Source of the DNA: an uncultured Clostridia bacterium
GTDB taxonomy: Bacteria; Bacillota; Clostridia; Oscillospirales; CAG-382
Length of the DNA: 13,244 bases
Reading direction: 5' to 3'
Assembly (NCBI GenBank): GCA_905235695.1
Contig: CAJOMW010000059.1
Coordinates: 1 to 13,244, forward strand
Shown: positions 1-6,646 of the stretch, piece after piece
Position numbering within the stretch: position 1 is the first letter of the stretch
Layout of the letters: the number at the start of each line of letters is the position of its first letter
Position numbers and translations under genes: made by a program
Notes under the pieces: model-generated
The model's database searches: none
Told to the model about the DNA's origin: nothing
The model's input: the letters and a program-made list of their open reading frames with translations, nothing else

Positions 1-23
1 AAACGCACTTCTGCTGCTATAAA

Positions 24-461
24 TCATATAACGTAGTCGTTTGAATAGCGTTCTCTCTGCATATCGAGAATGTCCTGAAGCGTTATGCCGTCAAGATAAT
101 CCGTTATTACCTTATATAGCCCCTGCCATACCGGAAGAGTGGCGCAGATATTGCTTCTGCTGCACTGTATAGGATCCTGATCAAGGCAGGCGACCGGCGC
201 AAGACTGCCCTCCGTAAGGCGAAGGATCATGCCGACGGTATACTTGCTCGGCGGATTTGCAAGCTTATATCCGCCCTGAAAACCGCGGTTGGTCTGTAAA
301 ATGTTGGACTTGTTGAGGATAGGTACTATCTGCTCGAGGTATTTTTTGGATATTTCCTGGCGCTCGGCTATATCTTTGAGCGCAATATATCCTTCGTTTT
401 CGTGTTCGGCGAGGTCAAGAAGCATACGCAGAGCATATCTGCCTTTTGTAGATATTTTCAT
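24..461 (-). CDS. Rrf2 family transcriptional regulator (IscR/CymR-like)
   Basis: Small DNA-binding regulator of the Rrf2 family, whose members control iron-sulfur assembly, cysteine metabolism or nitrosative stress genes. The N-terminus MKISTKGRYALR is the family signature. It is followed by a winged helix with the recognition region near ISKKYLEQI and the wing TNRGFQGGYKL. Three cysteines lie in CLDQDPIQCSRSNIC, spaced 8 and 6 residues apart, a pattern like the cluster-binding loop of IscR, so an Fe-S cofactor is plausible but unproven. The start is set at the ATG at 461 because GGAG sits 6 nt upstream. An in-frame ATG at 473 lacks a Shine-Dalgarno and would add four residues. The protein is then 145 aa, usual for the family. 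Its regulon is unknown because whatever follows it lies outside the window. The family call is firm; the ligand is not. Confidence 0.93.
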   Translation of the reverse strand: MKISTKGRYALRMLLDLAEHENEGYIALKDIAERQEISKKYLEQIVPILNKSNILQTNRGFQGGYKLANPPSKYTVGMILRLTEGSLAPVACLDQDPIQCSRSNICATLPVWQGLYKVITDYLDGITLQDILDMQRERYSNDYVI

Positions 462-490
462 TTTCTTCTCCATTTCGATTTTATATGTCT

Positions 491-519
491 ATAATACCAT
501 ATAATTAGTAGGTTTTCAA
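491..519 (-). promoter_or_regulatory. sigma-A promoter of the Rrf2 regulator gene
   Basis: On the minus strand TTGAAA (514-519) and TATTAT (491-496) are separated by exactly 17 bp, ahead of the regulator start at 461. The spacer contains ACC-N4-AATT-N4-GGT, a weak dyad that could be an autoregulatory site. That last point is speculation. Confidence 0.75.
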
Positions 520-613
520 GATAAAAATCAAAAATTTATGCATATTTTTAAAAGTCCTTTTTATTGTACACGTAATAATGTAAATTATCACTGTACGAAA
601 AGGAGATGGTAAA

Positions 614-1015
614 ATGTATATGGAAAACGAGAAATTTTCAAGCGTATTCGGCGACAGTTTTGTAACCGTAACGGGTATAAGTCACTATTACGGCAGCCGC
701 CCGTTTGCGGTGGGGACACTTATAAGGTGCATAAAAGAGCCTGACAACGACTACGACTGCTTCGCAATAAAGTGCTGTCTTCCGTACATTGGCACAGTTG
801 GATATATAGCAAACAGCGAAAATACCGTAGCCGGAGGAACGTTGAGCGCCGAAACGATATATTACTCTGTCCCGGATTCATTTTTCGCAAGAATTATGTT
901 TACACTGTCAGGTCAAGTTATATGCAGAGCCGAGCTGTACAATACAGAGCAGCTCGAAAGGGAATATCTCTATCAGGCGATAGAGGAAGACAATAAGATA
1001 TTGTGCATAAAGTAA
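614..1015 (+). CDS. HIRAN domain protein
   Basis: A 133-aa protein made almost entirely of one HIRAN domain, about residues 16-109. The diagnostic stretch is IKEPDNDYDCFAIKC followed by IGTVGYIANS, the family's pattern of E-P-x-N-x-Y-D-x-x-A-I with a later G-Y-I. HIRAN domains are found on DNA helicases such as HLTF, where they bind 3' DNA ends, and as stand-alone bacterial proteins whose role is not established; a link to DNA repair is inference. No signal peptide or membrane segment is seen. The ATG at 614 follows AGGAGA with a 7-nt gap, a strong site. An ATG two codons later is possible but less well spaced. The gene diverges from the Rrf2 regulator, so the 150-bp spacer could be shared control DNA, though no clear sigma-A promoter for this gene was found. 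A strong hairpin follows, so it is probably monocistronic. Confidence 0.82.
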   Translation: MYMENEKFSSVFGDSFVTVTGISHYYGSRPFAVGTLIRCIKEPDNDYDCFAIKCCLPYIGTVGYIANSENTVAGGTLSAETIYYSVPDSFFARIMFTLSGQVICRAELYNTEQLEREYLYQAIEEDNKILCIK

Positions 1016-1022
1016 AAACAGG

Positions 1023-1047
1023 GCGCACGGGAAAATAACCCGTGCGC
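1023..1047 (+). terminator. terminator-like hairpin after the HIRAN gene
   Basis: A perfect 9-bp inverted repeat, GCGCACGGG and CCCGTGCGC, with a 7-nt loop lies 8 bases after the stop codon. The following tract (TTATATTAAAATTT) is only moderately T-rich, so termination may be partial. Confidence 0.7.
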
Positions 1048-1165
1048 TTATATTAAAATTTAGGATTAAGGTAAAAAAACCCTGAAGAGAATTTTTTTGG
1101 CAAGTTTGTGCGAAAAAGATGGAATTGCGGTTTTGGTAGATGGATTGGAACTATTGAAGGAGTAA

Positions 1166-1200
1166 TGAATAATGAATACTGAAAACTGAAAAATGAAGAA
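1166..1200. repeat. five tandem degenerate heptamers (TGAANAN)
   Basis: Five consecutive 7-mers read TGAATAA, TGAATAC, TGAAAAC, TGAAAAA and TGAAGAA. They lie in the stretch between the HIRAN hairpin and the tRNA terminator (1048-1208), which shows no gene or other feature. Function is unknown. Each copy starts with TGA, so the array also carries stops in the plus frames it crosses. Confidence 0.7.
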
Positions 1201-1208
1201 TACAAAGG

Positions 1209-1239
1209 AAAAATCCCGTCACTTGCGTGACAGGATTTT
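1209..1239 (-). terminator. intrinsic terminator of tRNA-Ser
   Basis: Read on the minus strand, AAAATCC-T-GTCAC, loop GCAA, GTGAC-G-GGATTTT forms a 12-bp stem with one mismatch and runs into five T residues. It starts 6 bases after the tRNA CCA end. Confidence 0.88.
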
Positions 1240-1244
1240 AGCTT

Positions 1245-1336
1245 TGGCGGAGAAGGAGGGATTCGAACCCTCGAACCGCTTCTGACGGTTACACGATTTC
1301 CAGTCGTGCGCGCTCGACCAGCTACGCGACTTCTCC
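1245..1336 (-). tRNA. tRNA-Ser (anticodon GGA)
   Basis: On the minus strand the acceptor arms GGAGAAG and CTTCTCC pair over 7 bp. They are followed by discriminator G and an encoded CCA, which occupies 1245-1247. The anticodon stem CACGA/TCGTG holds the loop CTGGAAA, giving anticodon GGA at 1299-1301, which reads serine UCC and UCU. A long variable arm with the stem ACCG/CGGT and a 7-nt loop is the class II mark expected of tRNA-Ser. The T arm carries GGTTCGAATCC. The 92-nt length and the G discriminator also fit serine. The gene stands alone with its own promoter and terminator. Confidence 0.97.
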
Positions 1337-1381
1337 GAACAAAATATTATTCAATTCTGCCGCTTCCGCAACAGCTTTTAT

Positions 1382-1410
1382 ATTATATCACGCGAATTTT
1401 GATTTGTCAA
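1382..1410 (-). promoter_or_regulatory. perfect consensus sigma-A promoter of tRNA-Ser
   Basis: On the minus strand TTGACA (1405-1410) and TATAAT (1382-1387) match consensus at all twelve positions with a 17-bp spacer. Transcription should begin near 1375, leaving a leader of about 40 nt before the mature tRNA 5' end. Confidence 0.92.
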
Positions 1411-1459
1411 CCGTTATTTTTACATTTTGGCGAGCAAAAATCACAAATTTAATTTTCAG

Positions 1460-1491
1460 TTAACAAAATACAGGTGCATAAATGCTAAAAT
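1460..1491 (+). promoter_or_regulatory. possible extended -10 promoter of the RluA-type gene
   Basis: TGC-TAAAAT (extended -10, hexamer at 1486-1491) lies 30 bp before the GTG start. A TTAACA at 1460-1465 is 20 bp upstream of the hexamer, longer than ideal, so recognition would rest mainly on the TG extension. Confidence 0.4.
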
Positions 1492-1520
1492 ATAGGAAAA
1501 TGACGATATAAGGTGAAAAA

Positions 1521-2381
1521 GTGACTAATAAATTCATTATTCAGGGAACCTACTCCGGCATGAAGCTGGGAGTGTACGCAAGAAGTGTTCTCGGTTACTC
1601 CGCAAAGCTGCTCAAGGATATAAAATACAACGGCAGAATAACCGTAAACGGCGCCGACGTCTTCACCAATTACCTTCTGAAAGAAGGCGACGTACTCGAG
1701 CTCACTGCGCCAAAATATGCTTCGGAAAATATTGAGCCGGTAAATATTCCCCTCGATATAATCTACGAGGACGACGACCTGCTTGCCGTAAACAAGCCAT
1801 ATAATATGCCGGTGCACCCATCTATAAGGCACAGAGACGATACGCTTGCAAACGCCGTTATGTATTATTATAAAGACGAGCTGTTTACATACAGAGTTCT
1901 TACAAGGCTTGATATAGATACAACGGGAGTGGTAATAATAGCAAAAAATGCGCACGCCGCAAACCGCTTTTCGTTCAGTGAGCCTATGAAAAAATATATT
2001 GCCGTTTGTGTTGGAGCTCCGGCAAAGCCGGAAGGGGAGATATGTGCGCCAATAGTGAGAGATGAAGGCATTATAAAGCGTCGTATAGATGAAAACGGAA
2101 AATACGCTCTGACAAAATACAGAGTTATCGGCGAAAATAACGGCTTGTCGCTTGTCGAGGCGTGTCCGGTGACGGGGCGTACTCACCAGATAAGACTGCA
2201 CCTCTCGTATATAGGCTGTCCCGTATACGGCGATTTCCTCTACGGCACGGAGATACCGGGCGAGCGCACCAGGCTGCACTGCCTCGGCGTATATTTCAAT
2301 CACCCGATAACAGGCGCAAAAACGGCTATTGAAACGGGTTTTCCGAAGGATTTTGAATTTGCTTTCGATTGCCTGAAATAA
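1521..2381 (+). CDS. RluA family pseudouridine synthase
   Basis: Converts specific uridines in rRNA or tRNA to pseudouridine. An N-terminal S4-like RNA-binding domain spans about residues 12-63 and includes NGRITVNG. The catalytic domain follows from about residue 78. The active-site block reads TRLDIDTTG with Asp131 as the catalytic residue; the family's usual His or Asn before RLD is Thr here and the usual TSG is TTG. GRTHQIRLHL (219-228) is the conserved C-terminal family block. The length of 286 aa is normal. The start is GTG at 1521 after AGGTG about 5 nt away; the next in-frame ATG, codon 14, would cut into the S4 domain. The target nucleotide cannot be told from sequence, because RluA, RluC, RluD and Firmicute YlyB/YjbO types are hard to separate by eye. 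No clear terminator follows. Confidence 0.95.
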   Translation: MTNKFIIQGTYSGMKLGVYARSVLGYSAKLLKDIKYNGRITVNGADVFTNYLLKEGDVLELTAPKYASENIEPVNIPLDIIYEDDDLLAVNKPYNMPVHPSIRHRDDTLANAVMYYYKDELFTYRVLTRLDIDTTGVVIIAKNAHAANRFSFSEPMKKYIAVCVGAPAKPEGEICAPIVRDEGIIKRRIDENGKYALTKYRVIGENNGLSLVEACPVTGRTHQIRLHLSYIGCPVYGDFLYGTEIPGERTRLHCLGVYFNHPITGAKTAIETGFPKDFEFAFDCLK

Positions 2382-2423
2382 CGGATATGTGAATATAAAG
2401 TTGTAATTTTTGCCGAAAATGCC

Positions 2424-2452
2424 TTGATTTTTATTTTCAAATCGGGTATACT
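2424..2452 (+). promoter_or_regulatory. sigma-A promoter of the Gfo/Idh/MocA gene
   Basis: TTGATT (2424-2429) and TATACT (2447-2452) are separated by 17 bp. The leader to the ATG at 2514 is about 55 nt. It contains a near-duplicate CYGAAAGGAT at 2481-2490 and 2496-2505, the second of which is the ribosome binding site. Confidence 0.75.
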
Positions 2453-2513
2453 TGTAAATGTATAAATTTTCATACTTACGCCGAAAGGATATTGGCTGAA
2501 AGGATGATTTACT

Positions 2514-3566
2514 ATGAAGAAAAATTTGGTCGTAATAGGTTACGGCGGAATGGGCACCTGGCACACTCAGCACGCACTTAAAAGCGATGTTGTGGAGCTT
2601 GTGGGAATATACGATATAGACGATAAAAAGAACGCTCTTGCAAGAGAGAGAGGAATATTCGCTTATGATTCTCTCGATGCAGTCCTCAGCGACAAAAAGG
2701 TTGATATGGTCACCGTTGCCGTGCCTAACGACTCTCATAAAGAAATAGTTATAAAGGCTCTTAACGCAGGAAAGAACGTGCTCTGCGAAAAGCCCGTCTC
2801 AATGAATTCAAAAGAGCTTGAAGAGATGATAGAAGCGGCAAACAAGAACGGCAAGATATTCTCCGTGCATCAGAATCGCCGCTTTGACGTGGATTTTCTT
2901 GCAATGAAGCAGATAAAGACGTCGGGCGAGCTCGGAGAGCTTATAAATATCGAATCGAGAATACACGGCTCGCGCGGTATTCCTTCCGACTGGAGAGGCG
3001 AAAAAGCTCACGGCGGCGGAATGGTGCTTGACTGGGGCGTTCATCTCATAGACCAGGTTCTTCAGATATTCGACGAGAAGATAGAGAGAATATACTGCAC
3101 CTTTGACCATATAACGAATAAAGAAGTAGACGATGGCTTTAAGCTCACCATATACTTTGAAGGCGGAAAAAGTGCGTTTATAGAAGTCGGCACATACAAT
3201 TTTATCGCAATGCCGAGATTCTATCTAAGAGCGGAAAAGGGCTCTGCCATAATTATGGATTGGCGCGAGAACTGCAAGGTCGCAAAATGCAAGTACTGGC
3301 ATGAGAGCGAAGTAATTCCCGTTCAGACCGCCGCAGGACTCACAAAGACCATGGCTCCGCGCGACAGCATAACAATGGACGAATATGAGCTTGACAAACC
3401 CGTATCCGACGTTCACGACTATTACAGGAACTTCTGCGGTGCGATAGACGGCACCTGCACGCAGATGGTGACACATAAACAGATGATGAGAGTAATGAAG
3501 GTCATGGAAGCCTGCTTTGAATCCGAAAAGAAGAAGCAGGTCGTGGAGTTTGACGACAATTTTTAA
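2514..3566 (+). CDS. Gfo/Idh/MocA family NAD(P)-dependent oxidoreductase
   Basis: Predicted cytosolic sugar or inositol-type dehydrogenase of 350 aa, normal for the family. The N-terminal Rossmann domain (1-118) has the dinucleotide motif GYGGMG at 9-14. Asp34, at the end of strand 2 in IYDID, could favour NAD(H). CEKP at 91-94 contains the conserved EKP lysine used for cofactor binding and catalysis. In the C-terminal domain GGGMVLDWGVHLID (167-180) supplies the family's D-x-x-x-H-x-x-D residues: Asp173, His177 and Asp180. The substrate cannot be inferred; family members act on myo-inositol, glucose-type sugars, UDP-sugars and glycoside intermediates. The ATG follows AAAGGA at 2499-2504 with a 9-nt gap. 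The next gene is a flippase-like protein on the same strand 56 bp away, so a shared surface-sugar role is possible, but the hairpin between them may separate the transcripts. Confidence 0.92.
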   Translation: MKKNLVVIGYGGMGTWHTQHALKSDVVELVGIYDIDDKKNALARERGIFAYDSLDAVLSDKKVDMVTVAVPNDSHKEIVIKALNAGKNVLCEKPVSMNSKELEEMIEAANKNGKIFSVHQNRRFDVDFLAMKQIKTSGELGELINIESRIHGSRGIPSDWRGEKAHGGGMVLDWGVHLIDQVLQIFDEKIERIYCTFDHITNKEVDDGFKLTIYFEGGKSAFIEVGTYNFIAMPRFYLRAEKGSAIIMDWRENCKVAKCKYWHESEVIPVQTAAGLTKTMAPRDSITMDEYELDKPVSDVHDYYRNFCGAIDGTCTQMVTHKQMMRVMKVMEACFESEKKKQVVEFDDNF

Positions 3567-3586
3567 AATAATCGGGCAATTAACAA

Positions 3587-3616
3587 AACTCCCTGCATAT
3601 AATTGTGCAGGGAGTT
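3587..3616 (+). promoter_or_regulatory. perfect 11-bp inverted repeat covering the flippase ribosome binding site
   Basis: AACTCCCTGCA (3587-3597) and TGCAGGGAGTT (3606-3616) are exact inverted copies around an 8-nt centre. The right arm contains the GGGAG ribosome binding site (3610-3614) for the flippase TTG start at 3623. The centre holds TATAAT (3598-3603), a perfect -10 hexamer but without a good -35. It may be a terminator for the upstream gene, an RNA hairpin masking the ribosome binding site, or a DNA operator. The following bases (GATTATTTG) are only weakly T-rich, so a standard intrinsic terminator is not assured. Confidence 0.6.
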
Positions 3617-3622
3617 GATTAT

Positions 3623-4807
3623 TTGAATAAATCTCGCACTTATCTCACAAAGCTGAATGCCAAAGCATCCGTAATCAACAGAATAATAACGCTTATATGC
3701 AATTTTACGGTGCGGAGTGTGTTCATAAAGGTTCTCGGCAACGAATATCTGGGGCTCGGCGGAATGTTCGGGAACGTATTCAGCGTTCTTTCGCTTTGCG
3801 AGCTGGGCTTTGGAGAGGCGGCGTTTCAATCGCTTTACAAGCCGATAGCCGAGGGAAATGAGCGGCAGATATCCGCAATAGTATCCTACTATGCGAAGAT
3901 ATACAGATATATTTCACTTGTAACTCTGTCGCTTTCCGTCGCACTTTTGCCGTTACTGCCGCATTTATTTAAGGATATTACAAATATCGGGAATTACAGG
4001 CTCATATATCTTCTTTTCGTCGTACACCAGATACTTTCATACCACTTTGCCCCAAAAAGGGCGCTTGTAATGTGCGATCAGAGAATGTATGCAATTATGG
4101 CTATCAGGACGGTTGGAACGGTCGTACTAAGCGCTTTGCAGATATTCACACTGCTCAGGACAGGAAATTATCTCATATATATACTGCTAAGAATATTCAT
4201 TTCCGCTTTGGACGGCATTGCCGTATCTCGGTATGCCGGGAGAACTTACGGATTTCTCTCGTATTACAAAAAAAGCGAGGTATCAAAGGAGTACAAAGAC
4301 GGCGTTTGGGGCAACACTCGCTCCCTCATACTCCACAGGATTGGCGGAGTAATAAACACGTCTACCGACAGCATTTTGATTTCATCACGCCTCGGGCTTT
4401 CGAGCATGGGCATTTTCTCGAACTATTCGCTCATTATAAACTCTATCGGCTCTTTTATAAGCCTTGCCGTCAATTCAGCGTCGGCAAGCGTTGGCAACCT
4501 CGGTGCTACGGCTTCCGCAAAAAAGAGCGAAAGAGTTCTGAGAAATATATGCTTTGCAAATTTTGTGCTGATGACGTGCTGTTCTGCTGTCCTGCTCTCA
4601 CTGATAAATCCCATAATTACACTGTGGATAGGCGAAGATATGTGCTTCAGTATGCCGGAGACCGCAGTAATAATCGCCTGCTTTTACGCATCGTATATAC
4701 GCGACCCGGTACAGATATTCATAAAGAATTACGGCGTTTTCAGAAGCACGCGCTTTATATACCTTGCAAGGGGAATATTAAATGTTATCTATTATTTTCG
4801 TCGATAG
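3623..4807 (+). CDS. polysaccharide/lipid-linked sugar flippase-like protein, N-terminal part (frame broken)
   Basis: Multi-pass membrane protein resembling the Wzx/MATE-like translocases of Firmicute surface-polysaccharide clusters, which move lipid-linked sugars across the membrane. Family-like stretches are RSVFIKVLGNEYLGLGG (31-47), an SLCELGFGEAAFQSLYKP block (57-74) and the AdQ-like CDQRMYAIM (151-159). At least eight hydrophobic segments are present. From TTG at 3623 the product is 394 aa, but the last six or so residues are out-of-frame sequence. The family's continuation lies in the +1 frame from 4782, giving about 508 aa in total, normal for an intact protein. The TTG is preferred because GGGAG lies 8 nt upstream; a GTG at 3605 lies inside the inverted repeat without a site of its own. 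The break is either a frameshift mutation, a sequence error or a true split gene. The exact substrate is unknown. Confidence 0.78.
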   Translation: MNKSRTYLTKLNAKASVINRIITLICNFTVRSVFIKVLGNEYLGLGGMFGNVFSVLSLCELGFGEAAFQSLYKPIAEGNERQISAIVSYYAKIYRYISLVTLSLSVALLPLLPHLFKDITNIGNYRLIYLLFVVHQILSYHFAPKRALVMCDQRMYAIMAIRTVGTVVLSALQIFTLLRTGNYLIYILLRIFISALDGIAVSRYAGRTYGFLSYYKKSEVSKEYKDGVWGNTRSLILHRIGGVINTSTDSILISSRLGLSSMGIFSNYSLIINSIGSFISLAVNSASASVGNLGATASAKKSERVLRNICFANFVLMTCCSAVLLSLINPIITLWIGEDMCFSMPETAVIIACFYASYIRDPVQIFIKNYGVFRSTRFIYLARGILNVIYYFRR

Positions 4808-5147
4808 GTTCGGTGTTACCGGTGTATTTGCCGGAACGCTCGCATCGACTATGCTCATTGCTTTTCCCCTCGAGCCGTATATGCTCTTCAGACACGGATT
4901 CAATCTAAGCCCTGCCGGATTTTTAAAGACGTATACCGGATACGTGCTCGTCAGCACTGTCGTTTGCGCTCTTTCTTATTTTTGCACCGCTGGTATGCCG
5001 AGCGAAAATATATTTGAAATAGCAGTTCGCGGTATTTGTGTTTTGCTGATATCGAGCGCAGTTCTTATCTGTATGTATTTCAGGACTGAAGAACTGAGCG
5101 CTCTGAGAAAGCTGATTTTCAGGAGCAAGGCTGTAAGCCGCACATAA
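4782..5147 (+). CDS. flippase-like protein, C-terminal part (frame +1 relative to upstream ORF)
   Basis: These 121 codons continue the flippase fold: LSIIFVDRFGVTGVFAGTLA is the sort of sequence expected just after the upstream ARGILNV, but it lies one frame over. Three to four hydrophobic segments follow (about residues 13-35, 49-68 and 80-98), then a short basic tail. The ORF overlaps the upstream one by 26 nt. It has its own ATG with AGGGG about 8 nt before it, so separate translation coupled to the upstream stop is physically possible. On its own it would be an incomplete transporter. No clear terminator follows before the trkA promoter. I read it as the broken-off end of the upstream gene rather than an independent gene. 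Confidence 0.7.
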   Translation: MLSIIFVDRFGVTGVFAGTLASTMLIAFPLEPYMLFRHGFNLSPAGFLKTYTGYVLVSTVVCALSYFCTAGMPSENIFEIAVRGICVLLISSAVLICMYFRTEELSALRKLIFRSKAVSRT

Positions 5148-5185
5148 TAAATCGCTCTCTTTATGCGGTTTAATGTAAAAATGTA

Positions 5186-5214
5186 TTGAAATATTCACAC
5201 AAATGTATTATAAT
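5186..5214 (+). promoter_or_regulatory. sigma-A promoter of trkAH
   Basis: TTGAAA (5186-5191) and a perfect TATAAT (5209-5214) with a 17-bp spacer. The predicted leader is only about 35 nt, too short for a potassium or c-di-AMP riboswitch. Confidence 0.87.
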
Positions 5215-5221
5215 AGTAAAT

Positions 5222-5241
5222 CATAACATAACATAACATAA
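5222..5241 (+). repeat. four tandem CATAA pentamers in the trkA leader
   Basis: Four exact, contiguous copies of CATAA lie between the promoter and the AGGGA ribosome binding site (5243-5247) of trkA. A change in copy number would alter leader length without touching the reading frame. Confidence 0.9.
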
Positions 5242-5255
5242 AAGGGAAAAAGAAT

Positions 5256-6617
5256 ATGAAAATTATTATCACAGGCTGCGGAAAAATAGGGACGACCATT
5301 ACGTCTTGTCTCGCTTCGGAAGGTCACGACCTCGTATGTATAGACGACGACGCAGAAGTCGTAAACGAAATAGTAAATATATATGACGTCATGGGCGTAT
5401 GCGGCAACGGAGCTGACAGCGACACTCTAACGGAAGCGGGGGTTGAAAGCGCTGAGCTGTTTATTGCAGTGACCGGCTCGGACGAGCTGAATATGCTGAG
5501 CTGCTTTATAGCTCGCCGAATGGGCGCAAAGCACACGATAGCCCGTATAAGAAATCCCGAATATAACGACGAAAAGGGGCTCGGACTAATGCGCCGCGAG
5601 CTTCATCTTTCCATGGCTATAAATCCAGATCTTATGGCGGCAAAAGAGCTCGAAAATATTCTCAAGTTCCCGAGCGCCGTAAACGTTGAGATCTTCTCCG
5701 GGCGCAATTTTGAAATGGTACAAATTCGTCTCAAGCCTAATTCGGCTCTTGACGGAATGAGCCTTTCCGAGATGCGCAAAAAATACGATGCAAAGTTTCT
5801 TGTCTGTGTCGTACAGCGCGAAGACGAGGTATTTATTCCGGACGGAAGCTTTGTGCTAAAAAGCGGTGACAAGATAGGTCTTACCGCATCTCCGTCAGAG
5901 ATACAAAAGCTCCTGAAAATGCTCGGGATCCTTCAGAAGCAGGCAAGAAACGTTATGATCCTCGGCGCAAGCAGAACGGCTTTCTACCTTGCAAAGCGGC
6001 TTCTTCTCGTCGGTAATACAGTAAAGATAATAGAAAAGGACAAGCAGAAATGCGCTGAATTTTCAAATCTTCTGCCGGGAGCTATGGTTATATGCGGAGA
6101 CGGCGCCTCGCAGGAGCTTCTTCTCGAAGAGGGACTTGAAACGACGGATGCTTTTGTTGCTCTTACCGGTATGGATGAAGAGAATATCCTTATATCTATT
6201 TTCGCATCTACAAAGAACGTTCCGAAGGTCATTGCAAAGGTCAACAGAAACGAGCTTGCTTCAATGGCGGAGGATCTCGGACTTGACTGCATAGTCTCAC
6301 CTAAAAAGATAATCTCTGACATTGTGACGAGATATGCAAGAGCGCTTGAAAATACCATCGGAAGCAACGTTGAAAATCTGTATAAGATAATGGACGGCAA
6401 GGCGGAGGTGCTCGAGTTCTCCGTTCAAAGCGACTTTGAATATGTAAATATACCCCTAAAAGATATGCATCTGAAATCAAATATCCTGATTGCCGGAATA
6501 CTGCGCGGTAAAAAGATTATAATTCCTGCCGGCGATGACGTAATAATGCCGGGTGACAACGTAATAGTCCTTGCGGCAGGGGGCAGAATGCAGGATCTTT
6601 TGGACATCATAAAATAA
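5256..6617 (+). CDS. trkA: Trk system potassium uptake regulatory subunit TrkA
   Basis: Cytoplasmic gating subunit that assembles as a ring under the TrkH channel and opens or closes it according to bound nucleotide. The 453-aa chain has two RCK halves, the usual bacterial TrkA layout. First RCK_N is about 1-120 with the Rossmann loop GCGKIG (7-12) and acidic IDDD (29-32). First RCK_C is about 140-223. Second RCK_N is about 231-350 with GASRTA (237-242) and acidic IEKD. Second RCK_C is about 370-453. VCGNGAD and ICGDGAS are matching loops in the two halves. RCK_C domains of related Firmicute channels bind c-di-AMP; whether these do is inference. The ATG follows AGGGA with an 8-nt gap. trkH starts 29 bp downstream with no terminator between, so the two form an operon driven by the promoter at 5186-5214. 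Confidence 0.97.
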   Translation: MKIIITGCGKIGTTITSCLASEGHDLVCIDDDAEVVNEIVNIYDVMGVCGNGADSDTLTEAGVESAELFIAVTGSDELNMLSCFIARRMGAKHTIARIRNPEYNDEKGLGLMRRELHLSMAINPDLMAAKELENILKFPSAVNVEIFSGRNFEMVQIRLKPNSALDGMSLSEMRKKYDAKFLVCVVQREDEVFIPDGSFVLKSGDKIGLTASPSEIQKLLKMLGILQKQARNVMILGASRTAFYLAKRLLLVGNTVKIIEKDKQKCAEFSNLLPGAMVICGDGASQELLLEEGLETTDAFVALTGMDEENILISIFASTKNVPKVIAKVNRNELASMAEDLGLDCIVSPKKIISDIVTRYARALENTIGSNVENLYKIMDGKAEVLEFSVQSDFEYVNIPLKDMHLKSNILIAGILRGKKIIIPAGDDVIMPGDNVIVLAAGGRMQDLLDIIK

Positions 6618-6646
6618 TTTACTGAAAAGGCGGATCATCTCGTAAA

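Noticed and set aside
561..600. Dyad-like GTAC, TAAT, ATTA, GTAC arrangement and a possible promoter ahead of the HIRAN gene
   Set aside because: The arms are offset by two bases, so the symmetry is inexact. The best -35/-10 pairs there are weak or spaced at 15 bp.
1485..2738. 417-codon open frame on the minus strand, antisense to the RluA-type gene and the start of the oxidoreductase
   Set aside because: Its translation has no recognisable family and is rich in Tyr, His, Cys and Arg. It is the shadow of two well-supported plus-strand genes and has no convincing start signal.
4072..4908. 278-codon plus-strand open frame overlapping the flippase and spanning its frame break
   Set aside because: Its product is His/Arg/Cys-rich without membrane segments, whereas the overlapping frames match a transporter family. 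It is an alternative-frame shadow, not the restored frame.
5215..5255. Possible potassium or c-di-AMP riboswitch ahead of trkA
   Set aside because: The leader is about 35 nt and mostly the CATAA repeat, too short for either aptamer.
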